Origin: Bacilli bacterium
Lineage (GTDB): Bacteria > Bacillota_I > Bacilli_A > ML615J-28 > CAG-698
Reading direction: 5' to 3'
Assembly (NCBI GenBank): GCA_016296945.1
Contig: JAEDHQ010000035.1
Location: 1-18,363 of the forward strand
Length of the DNA: 18,363 bases
Both the position numbers and the translations under genes were made by a program. Under the pieces are notes generated by a model, which made no database searches, was not told the origin of the DNA, and was given only the letters and a program-made list of their open reading frames with translations. This document shows positions 1 through 8,059 of the stretch, in pieces (positions within the stretch are counted from its first letter, which is position 1; each line of letters starts with the position of its first letter).

Positions 1-30
1 TTTTTATATTTTTTTACAGTTCCTAAAAAA

Positions 31-462
31 TTAATAACTTAAAAACTTTTTCTTTGCATCTTCAATATATGAAATTACTTTGAAGATAACAAAGTTATCT
101 TCTTCAATCCCTTTAAAATGATGGATTTCAGACACTTGTACTTCTAATACTACTTTTGCACCATCAATATAAATAGCACTATTATCTTGAGAATATTTTA
201 TGGTTTTAAACTTATCATATTCACTAGAATGATGTTCGCCAATCAAGTTCGCAATATCACGTTGTTTATGAGATAAAGCTGAAATTCCACAAATATCTCC
301 AACTTCTAAAACTTTTCCTGTTTCACTTTGACTACCAATTAATAGTCCTACTTTATCATAATCCAACATTGTTGCCCAAGCACAAGTCATCGCATATTTC
401 TTATGATTCTTTTCAATTGCAACAACATTACATCCGGCATTAAAAGCTCTAACTAATTGCAT
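31..462 (-). CDS. flavin reductase-like FMN-binding protein
   Basis: The 143-residue product resembles the flavin reductase-like split-barrel family, which binds FMN and reduces flavins or uses bound FMN for redox chemistry. The recognisable stretch is about residues 20-75: a KKYAMTCAWATML strand-turn, a leucine/glycine strand, then the ALSHKQRDIANLIG helix typical of the family. It is short (many members are 150-190 residues) and has no signal peptide, so it is probably cytosolic. The ATG overlaps the last 14 bases of the upstream pcp gene. A possible Shine-Dalgarno AGGAG (476-480) sits about 13 bases away, farther than usual, so translational coupling is likely. The physiological substrate cannot be told from sequence. 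I am fairly sure of the fold and not of the reaction. Confidence 0.7.
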   Translation of the reverse strand: MQLVRAFNAGCNVVAIEKNHKKYAMTCAWATMLDYDKVGLLIGSQSETGKVLEVGDICGISALSHKQRDIANLIGEHHSSEYDKFKTIKYSQDNSAIYIDGAKVVLEVQVSEIHHFKGIEEDNFVIFKVISYIEDAKKKFLSY

Positions 463-1030
463 ATTTATTTTTAATCTCCTCTATTATTAAATCCAATGCT
501 TTTGGATAGTTTATTTTTATATCTTCTTCTTTATCACTGACTGGAAAATGAACAAAAACGACTTTTGTACTAAAAGTATTACCATAAACAATACTTAATG
601 TATGGTAATAAATCATATTACAAAGATATTTACCAGCATCACTGGAAACATAAACTGAATCTTTACCTATTTTTTCATTTACTTTACTAGCAATATCTAA
701 GCAGTCAATATTTGATGAAAGTTCTAAAACACTATCATATATTTTTTGCTTTGTCATGATAACACCATCATTATCAGGTATTTTTGCATCCATCATGTTT
801 ACTGCTTTTTCTTCAAGTGCAATCTTTTCTCTTCCACCAGCTTCACCACATAGTATTACAACATCAGGTCCAATTCCAAAAAGCATACTCAATTCTATTC
901 TTGCTCGATGCCAGGAAACAGGTAACACTTTTTTCATTGCATTTGTTTTAAAATTTTTCAATACTTCTAAAGAAATATTAGTATTTCTACCATTAAATGG
1001 TTCAAATGCAGTAACAATTATATTAGGCAT
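449..1030 (-). CDS. pcp: pyroglutamyl-peptidase I (peptidase family C15)
   Basis: This cytosolic cysteine peptidase removes N-terminal pyroglutamate from peptides. The 193 residues carry the family landmarks in order: TAFEPFNG near the N-terminus (residues 7-14), the GEAGGR turn (62-67), the glutamate-containing segment before NMMDAKIPDNDG (catalytic Glu most likely 73), the nucleophile Cys137 in SDAGKYLCN, and His161 in FVHFP. The catalytic triad is therefore complete. Length is slightly under the usual 200-215. The start overlaps the end of the upstream fusion gene by 8 bases, and an AAGGAG lies about 10 bases before the ATG, so it belongs to the same transcript. The adjacent serine-hydrolase domain may also act on peptides, but a shared pathway is only inferred. 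Confidence 0.92.
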   Translation of the reverse strand: MPNIIVTAFEPFNGRNTNISLEVLKNFKTNAMKKVLPVSWHRARIELSMLFGIGPDVVILCGEAGGREKIALEEKAVNMMDAKIPDNDGVIMTKQKIYDSVLELSSNIDCLDIASKVNEKIGKDSVYVSSDAGKYLCNMIYYHTLSIVYGNTFSTKVVFVHFPVSDKEEDIKINYPKALDLIIEEIKNKYAIS

Positions 1031-2438
1031 TATTCAAATACTCCTTTAAATTAAAAATAAATTTATCACAACTAATATTATCACAATTTAATAGCATGGC
1101 AAACTCTACATCAGTTCCTTCTATATAACCTACTACAGTATTAGTACCTATTGTAGAACCACAATGATAAATAAGCTTATGTCCATTAAATTCTTCAATT
1201 CTTAAACCAAAGCCATAATGAATATTTGTGCCATTAATTATGTTTGTTTCTTTCATTAAATTATATGGATATGCATTACTACCCTTAATGAATTTAATCC
1301 ATCTTTTCAAATCAGAAATATTTGAATATATTCCACCATCGCCAATTGTGGCACTGCACCAGTATTGATCTTTCACTACCCTTTTTCCTTCAACTAAAAC
1401 CGTACCATAACTACGATTATTAATTTCTGTAACTCCTTGATAGTTTATACAAGTATCAACTAATAGTGCCTTATCAAAAACAAACTCTTTCATATATTTA
1501 TCTAATTTTATTTGTGATACTTTTTCAATTATTAAGCCTAAAAGAACATAAGCAGTATTACTATATTGATATTTACTTCCCACTTCAAAATATGTTTTTT
1601 CTGTTGCTTTTACAAAATTTAAAACATCTAAATCACTAATTTGTTCTGAAGTATGATTCATAGTTTCATAATCATATAATCCCGAAGTATGATTAAGCAT
1701 ATTTTTAATTGTTATCTCTTTAGTGTAATTTGGCATATCATCAAAAATATCAAATAATTTGGTATCAAGACTTAACAAACCCTTTTCAACTAACGAAAGT
1801 ATACCATAAGCAATAAATTGTTTACTAACACTTGCTAATCTGAAATTTGAATTATCTCTAACAGGATAAGAATTAGCAATATCTCTAAAGCCACTATATT
1901 CTTCCACATATTGATTTTCATCTTGATAATACAATCCATATCCTTGATAACCATCTGTTATCATTCCTTTTAATAATTCTTTGCAATTAGAAACAACATA
2001 CAAATTATCAAAATTTTCTTGATAATTTGGTGGGCAAACAGTTGAACCATAAGAAGCAATCACATCAAGTGGTAAGAATAACTCACCTGCCATTTGATTA
2101 CGTTTACTAACTCGTTCAATACATATTTGATAATATGTTGGAAAGTAATATCCATTTAATTTATAATTATCACAATAAATATTAATGTTTTCTTTTAAAC
2201 GATTACGAACTTTTAAAGAAACATTAGTTGCATCAAAAATAACATCATTCCCATTTTTAAGATTTATACCAATATCTTTATAGACAGTTGGCCACACTAA
2301 ATTTTCCAAAATGCCAGGGTTATTTTGCCTTACTAAATCCGTAGAAACCAAGATACAATCGTTATTTTTCAAATACTCTTTCACAAATGTTGTTTTCCCA
2401 CTCCCAGGTATTCCTATTAAAACATTAAGTGTTGCCAT
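1023..2438 (-). CDS. fusion protein: polynucleotide kinase-like P-loop ATPase + beta-lactamase-like serine hydrolase
   Basis: One uninterrupted frame encodes two domains. Residues 1 to about 150 are a P-loop kinase of the zeta-toxin/PNK-like (AAA_33) type: Walker A GIPGSGKTT (9-17), STDLVR (32-37), FDATN (68-72) and a lid-like ERVSKRN segment. Residues from about 168 to the end are a class C beta-lactamase/penicillin-binding-type serine hydrolase: SVSK with nucleophile Ser203 and Lys206, YSN (292-294), and HCG (425-427), so all three catalytic motifs are present. There is no signal peptide, which is odd because many relatives of the hydrolase are exported. I place the start at the ATG at 2438: AAAGGA then lies 7 bases upstream, whereas the ATG at 2444 sits almost on the ribosome site. 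The kinase substrate and hydrolase target are unknown. The overlap with pcp suggests peptide metabolism, by inference only. Confidence 0.85.
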   Translation of the reverse strand: MATLNVLIGIPGSGKTTFVKEYLKNNDCILVSTDLVRQNNPGILENLVWPTVYKDIGINLKNGNDVIFDATNVSLKVRNRLKENINIYCDNYKLNGYYFPTYYQICIERVSKRNQMAGELFLPLDVIASYGSTVCPPNYQENFDNLYVVSNCKELLKGMITDGYQGYGLYYQDENQYVEEYSGFRDIANSYPVRDNSNFRLASVSKQFIAYGILSLVEKGLLSLDTKLFDIFDDMPNYTKEITIKNMLNHTSGLYDYETMNHTSEQISDLDVLNFVKATEKTYFEVGSKYQYSNTAYVLLGLIIEKVSQIKLDKYMKEFVFDKALLVDTCINYQGVTEINNRSYGTVLVEGKRVVKDQYWCSATIGDGGIYSNISDLKRWIKFIKGSNAYPYNLMKETNIINGTNIHYGFGLRIEEFNGHKLIYHCGSTIGTNTVVGYIEGTDVEFAMLLNCDNISCDKFIFNLKEYLNNA

Positions 2439-2495
2439 AATCATTTCCTTTATTTATTTTTTGATTTGTATATTTTTTATAATAGTGCCCTATTT

Positions 2496-4424
2496 TTAAT
2501 TTTCATTTAACGCATGTATACCATTATAAACTGCTTTTAGTAGTGATCCAGTTGTATCTGAACCATAATCCCAAAACATCATTCCACCTAATCCATATTT
2601 TTTTACAAGGTCTACTTTTCTTTGAATACTATCTGCATTATCATAAGTAATAAAATATTTACCATTTGTTAAGTATGAAGCTCCGCATGTAGCATCAAAG
2701 CATTCACGATATTCAGGATTTGTCAAGTAATCCTCATAGATAGTTGTATAGCGTATTGTTTTTGTGCTTAGAACAGGCTTTCCGACTACTGAATTATAAT
2801 CTGTTGTTGGTGTTGTTAACTCAGAAATTTTACCATAAAAAGCGGCTCCGATGACAATCTTTTCTGCTCTTACTCCAGCATTTAAGAAAAGATTGATTGC
2901 ATTTTCTGCGGAATATCCAGAACCATATGGTTTTGTATGATGAGTTGCAATTCCTGTATTGTTTCCATCATATGTCATAATATGAACATAATCTAAATAT
3001 TTATCTAATTCAGTAGGTTCATAAAATTTATCAGCGCTACTACTAATAACAGCTGCAGTTAATAATAAACCTTCTTTATATTCATCCATAGCTGATCTTA
3101 ATTCTTTTAATAATAAACTGAAATTGTGTGGGTCAGCTGAACTATATTCGCCTTCACCTAATCCACTCCAACCTGGATATTCCCAATCCATATCAATTCC
3201 ATCAAATTTATATGTTTTGATTACATCCATAATTGATTCTACAAATTTTGTTCTACCAGCAGCAGTTGAACATGCTTTTGAAAAACCTCCACTAGCTCCA
3301 CCACCAATCGATAAAACAATTCTTATTTTTTTCTCTCTTCTAAATGTCATCATTTCTTTTAAGTGAGTTAATCCAGAAATATCTAAAACACCATTATTAA
3401 CGCGTCCAAAACAATAATTAACAACATCAATTCTGCTTGCATTAGAACTTGATATTTCTGTATATGTACCTTCATAGAAATAGGCAAAAACTAGTTTTTG
3501 TCCTTCTTTTATTTCTGGCATTTCTACTGGCCCCAATCCTTTTACTAACACTTCATAATTTATTTCTTTGATTGGATCATATTCACCAATCATATAAATA
3601 CTTAATGTTAGAATAACAGTCTCATCTTCTTCATATAATTCTACTTCACCATTAGGCGCAATTACAAGTGGATTTGATGACATCCAAACCATCTTTACTT
3701 TATATCCATAATCTGAAGCATCAGGCAAATCAAGACTAGTAGTTGTTGCTGCTGGAATGATACCTTTGCAATCTTCTTCAATTTGCTTAATCAATTCCAA
3801 TATTTCTAATTCTTCTATGTAATCTTCATAATCCCATTCATTCATTACTGTAACTTCAATAGTTGTCTTTACTGTTACACCATTTTCTACATAACTAATA
3901 TTAATTGTTTGTAAAGTATCATTATCTACTTCTTCAAAAGTTGTAACATCTGCGCAGCTATTATCCAAAACTACTTCCTTAGTAGTGTTATCAGAATATG
4001 TAACTAAGAATAGATAACCAGATAAATCTAACTCAACTAAGTTGCAATAAATATTTGTTCCTTCAGTAATCATGCTTATACTTACAGGTTTAACTTCATT
4101 TTCTTTAATAGATTCTTCAATTATTACTTCAAAAGAAGTTTCTACTGTTTTCCCACCTTCAGAATAAGTTACATTAATTTCATTTTTACCTACACCTGCT
4201 ATTGCAGATAAATCACACATTTCAACAGTTAAAGAAATAGTTTTGTTAGTTCCATCACTATAATTTATTCTAACTTCATATCCAGTTGGATCAAAAGATT
4301 CATCTACTTGATAAATATCTTTCCCATACTTAGATATTTCTATTGATGTTACTTCCACAGTTTTACAAGCTACTAATATATTAATTAGTAAAAAAGCAAA
4401 AAATAATTTAATGATTTTTTTCAT
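2496..4424 (-). CDS. GH18 glycoside hydrolase, surface lipoprotein with Ig-like domains
   Basis: The 642-residue product starts with a lipoprotein signal (charged KK, hydrophobic core, lipobox LVAC) and a lipidated Cys20, so it should sit on the outer face of the membrane. Two bacterial Ig-like repeats follow (about 26-102 and 113-193; each has a GY..x(V/T)YSD...NTT or DGTNKT strand and ends NVTYSEGG or NISYVENG). A further Ig-like or linker region runs to about 296. The catalytic GH18 barrel spans about 308-640: SIGGG (372-376), the DxxDxDxE motif DGIDMDWE (408-415) with catalytic Glu415, MTYD (483-486) and MMFWDY (615-620). The DWEYPG form is chitinase-like, as opposed to the DxE forms of many endo-N-acetylglucosaminidases. 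The substrate is probably a beta-1,4-GlcNAc-containing glycan. The start has AGAGGAG 10 bases upstream. No terminator separates it from the next gene. Confidence 0.92.
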   Translation of the reverse strand: MKKIIKLFFAFLLINILVACKTVEVTSIEISKYGKDIYQVDESFDPTGYEVRINYSDGTNKTISLTVEMCDLSAIAGVGKNEINVTYSEGGKTVETSFEVIIEESIKENEVKPVSISMITEGTNIYCNLVELDLSGYLFLVTYSDNTTKEVVLDNSCADVTTFEEVDNDTLQTINISYVENGVTVKTTIEVTVMNEWDYEDYIEELEILELIKQIEEDCKGIIPAATTTSLDLPDASDYGYKVKMVWMSSNPLVIAPNGEVELYEEDETVILTLSIYMIGEYDPIKEINYEVLVKGLGPVEMPEIKEGQKLVFAYFYEGTYTEISSSNASRIDVVNYCFGRVNNGVLDISGLTHLKEMMTFRREKKIRIVLSIGGGASGGFSKACSTAAGRTKFVESIMDVIKTYKFDGIDMDWEYPGWSGLGEGEYSSADPHNFSLLLKELRSAMDEYKEGLLLTAAVISSSADKFYEPTELDKYLDYVHIMTYDGNNTGIATHHTKPYGSGYSAENAINLFLNAGVRAEKIVIGAAFYGKISELTTPTTDYNSVVGKPVLSTKTIRYTTIYEDYLTNPEYRECFDATCGASYLTNGKYFITYDNADSIQRKVDLVKKYGLGGMMFWDYGSDTTGSLLKAVYNGIHALNEN

Positions 4425-4450
4425 CTTCTACACGCTCCTCTATTACCATT

Positions 4451-4478
4451 ATTTTACCATAGATATGATTTTTTTCAA
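4451..4478 (-). promoter_or_regulatory. promoter of the GH18 gene block
   Basis: On the minus strand, TTGAAA (4473-4478) and TAAAAT (4451-4456) are separated by 16 bases, with TGG directly before the -10 box (extended -10). It lies about 30 bases upstream of the GH18 start and diverges from the sulfatase promoter in the same 186-base gap. This is read by eye, with no measured start site. Confidence 0.6.
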
Positions 4479-4557
4479 AACTTTTTTTATAACAAATAAT
4501 GGAAAAATATTAACATTTTCTCTATTTATATAAATTTTTCTTAATAAGTTTTATAAA

Positions 4558-4605
4558 TTGACATTGCCTTTTTTATATGTTATTATAGATACGGACATAA
4601 GGAGG
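4558..4605 (+). promoter_or_regulatory. promoter and ribosome site of the sulfatase gene
   Basis: A perfect -35 TTGACA (4558-4563), a 17-base spacer and TATTAT (4581-4586) are followed by a strong AAGGAGG (4599-4605) five bases before the ATG. Because the -10 is so close to the start, the leader would be only about 15-20 bases, leaving no room for a riboswitch. It is the best consensus promoter in the window, so constitutive sigma-A expression is likely. Confidence 0.75.
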
Positions 4606-4610
4606 AAACT

Positions 4611-6071
4611 ATGCGAATTTTATTTTTTGATCTAGACACTTTGAGGCCTGATCATTTAGGTTGTTATGGATATAAACGTAACACATCAGAAAACATTGAC
4701 AGAATAGCTAAAGATGGAGTCGTATTTGATAATTACTATTGTCCAAATGCTCCTTGCTTACCATCAAGAGCATCTTTAGTTACTGGAGAGTATGGTATTT
4801 GCAATGGCGTTTTAGGTCATGGGGGAACTAGTGCTGATTTAAGATTAGAAGGAGAAAATAGAAGATTTAGAGATACTGTTTCAATGGCCTCACTATTTTC
4901 AAAAATTAAACAAGCTGGATTCAGAACTACTTCCATTAGTACTTTTGCGGAAAGACATTCTGCTTGGTGGTTCAATAGTGGATTAAATGAATTGATTAAT
5001 GTTGGAAAATGCGGAGTAGAAAGAGCCGATGAAGTAGAACCATATATTATGGATTGGCTAGATCGCAATGCCCAAAAAGATAATTGGTTCTTACATATCA
5101 ATATGTGGGATGCTCATACTCCATACCGAACAATAGATTATCCTAATCATTTTGAAAATGAACCATTACCTGATAACTGGATTAATGAGGATGTATTAGC
5201 ATATCATCGCTCTATCGCTAGTCCTCATGGAGCAAGAGAAGTTGCAATGTGGGATGATAAACCAGTTAAGAAATATCCTAAATATCTTACAAAACTTGAA
5301 AATTTAGATGAAGTAAAATATTTTATCGATATGTATGATAACGGTATCAAATACATGGATGATGTAATAGGAAGGGTATTAGAAAAGATAGAAAAGATGG
5401 GATTATACAATGATGACTTATGCATAATTGTTACTAGTGATCATGGTGAAAACCTAGGTGAACTTGGTTTGTATGGTGAACATGCTACTGCTGATTATAC
5501 AACTTGTAGAATTCCATTTATCATTAAATGGAAAGATTGCGTAAAAGATTATGTTTGTAAAGACTTCCATGATAATGTCGATCTTTTACCAACAATCTGT
5601 GATTTATTAGAACAACAAAAGGCAAATCATTATGATGGTATAAGTTTCTATCCAACACTTAAAGATAAAACAAGTGTTGATAAAGGTAGTGTTATTCTTA
5701 CACAATGTGCTCATGTTTGCCAAAGATCTGCTATATTTTCACACTATCTATATGTTGTGACTATGCATGGTGGTTTCCATTTATTTGACAAGGAAATGTT
5801 ATTTGATTTAGATAAAGATATTCATGAACAACACAATATTGCACAAGAACATCCAGAATTATGTGCTCAAGGTGCAAAATTAATCTTTGATTGGCAAAAC
5901 AAATATATGGCCAAAGCAAAAATTGATGTTGATCCACTTTGGACAGTTATGAGAGAAGGCGGACCACTTCATGCCAAGGGTCATAAAAATGAATATGTTC
6001 AAAGACTAATTGATACTGGTAGAGAAGACCAAGCAGAGAAGATTTTGAAAGTCTATAAAGATTTTAATTAA
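4611..6071 (+). CDS. Cys-type sulfatase, cytosolic
   Basis: This is a 486-residue type I sulfatase, which hydrolyses sulfate esters (or sulfamates) after one cysteine is oxidised to formylglycine. The signature CLPSRASLVTG is at 49-59, so Cys49 is the residue to be modified. Metal and active-site residues are visible: Asp7/Asp9 in the N-terminal FFDLDT strand, DAHTPY (167-172), and SDHGE (276-280) with Asp277 and His278. There is no signal peptide, so the enzyme and its maturation are cytosolic, implying that a small sulfated sugar is imported first. The maturase gene follows after one base. Related members of this alkaline-phosphatase superfamily include phosphonate monoester hydrolases, but the CxPSR core and maturase neighbour favour a sulfatase. 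The exact sulfated substrate cannot be assigned. Confidence 0.9.
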   Translation: MRILFFDLDTLRPDHLGCYGYKRNTSENIDRIAKDGVVFDNYYCPNAPCLPSRASLVTGEYGICNGVLGHGGTSADLRLEGENRRFRDTVSMASLFSKIKQAGFRTTSISTFAERHSAWWFNSGLNELINVGKCGVERADEVEPYIMDWLDRNAQKDNWFLHINMWDAHTPYRTIDYPNHFENEPLPDNWINEDVLAYHRSIASPHGAREVAMWDDKPVKKYPKYLTKLENLDEVKYFIDMYDNGIKYMDDVIGRVLEKIEKMGLYNDDLCIIVTSDHGENLGELGLYGEHATADYTTCRIPFIIKWKDCVKDYVCKDFHDNVDLLPTICDLLEQQKANHYDGISFYPTLKDKTSVDKGSVILTQCAHVCQRSAIFSHYLYVVTMHGGFHLFDKEMLFDLDKDIHEQHNIAQEHPELCAQGAKLIFDWQNKYMAKAKIDVDPLWTVMREGGPLHAKGHKNEYVQRLIDTGREDQAEKILKVYKDFN

Positions 6072-6072
6072 T

Positions 6073-7123
6073 ATGAATGAAATTTCTGTCTTAATAAAAC
6101 CTTCTTCTAGTATGTGCAATCTTCACTGTAAATATTGCTTTTATCATGATGTGGCAAATAATAGAGAATTTGCAAACAAAGGTTTTATGACAGATGATGT
6201 AATAGAAAATATCATTGAAAAAACATTTGAATTAAAACCGAAAAGGATATCTTATTTCTTTCAAGGTGGAGAACCAACATTAATTGGAATTGATTTCTAT
6301 AAAAGATTTATTGATAAAGTAAACAAAAAAAAATATAAACAATATATTAATCAATTATGCCATCCAAACAAATGCAACACTTCTAAATAATGAGTGGTAT
6401 AAATTATTTAAGGATAATAATTTTCTAGTAGGTATCTCATTAGATGGCGTCAAAGAAACTCACAATTATTTACGTAGTGATACAATTGGTAGTTACAAAA
6501 ATATAACCTCAAAGATTAAGCAACTAGAAAAAGAAAAAATTGAATATAACGTATTAGTTGTAGTAACAAAAAAAATTGCATTACATCCTGTGGCAGTTTA
6601 TAATAACTTAAAAAAAGAAGGAATAAAATATCTCCAATTTATTCCTTGTCTTGATAATTTTGATAAAAGTTTAAAAGAATATTCTTTATCTATTGATGAC
6701 TATGGTTATTTTTTAGTTACATTGTTTAAACTATGGAAAAAGGACTTAGAAAGTAATAATTATATTAGCATTAGATTATTTGATAACATTATTAGAAGAC
6801 TAAATAATCAAAATGTTGAATTATGTTCTTTTAATGGAAAGTGTTCTTGCCAATTTGTCATTGAAGCTAATGGTGATGTATATCCTTGTGATTTTTATTG
6901 TATTGATAAGTATCTATTAGGAAACATCAAGACTTCTACATTCAAAGATTTATTTATGAGTAATAACTGTGTATCATTCTTAAATGAAGGTAGTATTGTA
7001 AAAGAGAAATGTAAAGATTGTAAATATTATTTCTTATGTAAGGGAGGTTGCAGAAGAGAAAATGAAAAAGAAAACTTCTGTGAAAGCTATAAAAAATTAT
7101 ATGAAGAAATATATAAAAACTAA
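6073..7123 (+). pseudogene. anaerobic sulfatase-maturating radical SAM enzyme, reading frame broken by one base
   Basis: The gene would convert the sulfatase active-site cysteine to formylglycine. The first frame carries the radical SAM motif CNLHCKYC (Cys15, Cys19, Cys22) and FQGGEP, then runs out of frame and stops at 6390. The remainder continues without a stop one frame over (QTNATLLNNEW, GISLDG) to 7123. It includes the C-terminal SPASM-type cysteines: C-x5-C-x-CQFVIEANGDVYPCDFYC and CKDCKYYFLCKGGC. Removing one A from the A9 run (6325-6333) restores a 349-residue protein, close to the usual anSME size of about 370. There is no ribosome site; the ATG is one base after the sulfatase stop, so translation is coupled. 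It may be a sequencing error, a slippage-rescued gene or a true pseudogene. The family assignment itself is secure. Confidence 0.88.
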
Positions 7124-7168
7124 CATTTAAACTAAATTATTATGTACTGTTAAATAATTACACATAAT

Positions 7169-7210
7169 AAAACCTCATCCGAAAGCATTCGCTTAAAGAT
7201 GAGGTTTTTT
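7169..7210. terminator. bidirectional rho-independent terminator between convergent maturase and lgt
   Basis: An 11-bp perfect stem (7169-7179 with 7198-7208) encloses an inner AAGC/GCTT mini-stem. It is followed by a run of T on the plus strand and preceded by A on the other side, so it can end both the sulfatase-maturase transcript and the lgt transcript. Confidence 0.85.
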
Positions 7211-7240
7211 ATCATTTTATAAACTAAGTTATTAACTTTG

Positions 7241-8059
7241 CTATTTTGCTGTTTCCACAACTTGAGAATTTGCATGTTCTTCTTTTTCTTTATTTCTCTT
7301 ATTAATTAAATACTTAATCAAATAATATACAGGGACAGTCAAAAGAATCATTATTATTGACCAGAATTGAGATGGAGATAACCAGTCAACACCTTTGATA
7401 ATTTGTCCACGTTCATCTCCTCTTGCAAACTCTATCAAATATCTCCATACACCATATGATGCTAAATATACAACAAAATTATACTTAAAGTTCTTCTTTA
7501 ATAGTAAATATACCATAATACCAGTTAAAGCAAATAAGAATATTGCTTCAAATAGTTGAATAGGGTAGGTACGATAAGAATCACCATAGAATTTAACACT
7601 TAAAAAATAAAGGAAATCATCCGGTTGTGCTACTTTGCCACCACAGCAACCAGCAAAAAAGCATCCTACTCTACCAAAAGCATGAGCAATTGTAATACAG
7701 CAAGGAGCAAATGGGATAATATCAGCAGCTCTACCAGTTAATTTTTTTCGCATTAACGCATAAACGATTAAAAATGTTCCAACACCACCAATTAATCCCC
7801 CAATGAATGTAATACCTGTTTGTTTCCAATTCCAAACTCCATTTTCAATATAATCATAAAATGTTTGAAATAACCATGAAGTAAGAAAACCAACAGCAAT
7901 CGCACAATATGCTAATATTTCACAGAAATCCATAAATTTTTGGTTAACATTATATCTTTTTCCAAAATAACGAACCATAAATATACAAATTAATACACCA
8001 ATTGCAATACAAATTCCATATAATGTTACATAATCACCTATTAATGTTTTTGGATACAT
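7241..8059 (-). CDS. lgt: prolipoprotein diacylglyceryl transferase
   Basis: This integral membrane enzyme transfers diacylglycerol from phosphatidylglycerol to the lipobox cysteine of prelipoproteins, the first step of lipoprotein maturation. The 272 residues hold about seven hydrophobic segments. Family landmarks are HAFGRVGCFFAGCCGG (126-141) with the essential-type Arg130, YPIQLFE (165-171), and RYLIEFARGDERG (206-218). The Cys-rich form of the GRxG motif is the variant I associate with anaerobic Firmicutes, differing from the GNFxNxE of Proteobacteria. The C-terminus is a charged, cytosolic tail. AAGGTGA precedes the ATG by six bases, and the start shares one base with the stop of the upstream gene (TAATG), so the two are cotranslated. 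A natural substrate in this window is the GH18 lipoprotein. Confidence 0.92.
   Translation of the reverse strand: MYPKTLIGDYVTLYGICIAIGVLICIFMVRYFGKRYNVNQKFMDFCEILAYCAIAVGFLTSWLFQTFYDYIENGVWNWKQTGITFIGGLIGGVGTFLIVYALMRKKLTGRAADIIPFAPCCITIAHAFGRVGCFFAGCCGGKVAQPDDFLYFLSVKFYGDSYRTYPIQLFEAIFLFALTGIMVYLLLKKNFKYNFVVYLASYGVWRYLIEFARGDERGQIIKGVDWLSPSQFWSIIMILLTVPVYYLIKYLINKRNKEKEEHANSQVVETAK

Noticed and set aside
4425..4610. Riboswitch or small RNA in the divergent gap
   Set aside because: Both leaders are short and the gap is accounted for by two promoters. No structured element is seen.
6590..7123. Second half of the maturase as a separate gene starting at GTG 6590
   Set aside because: The frame is open well upstream of 6590 with conserved maturase sequence (QTNATLL, GISLDG), and there is no ribosome site at the GTG.
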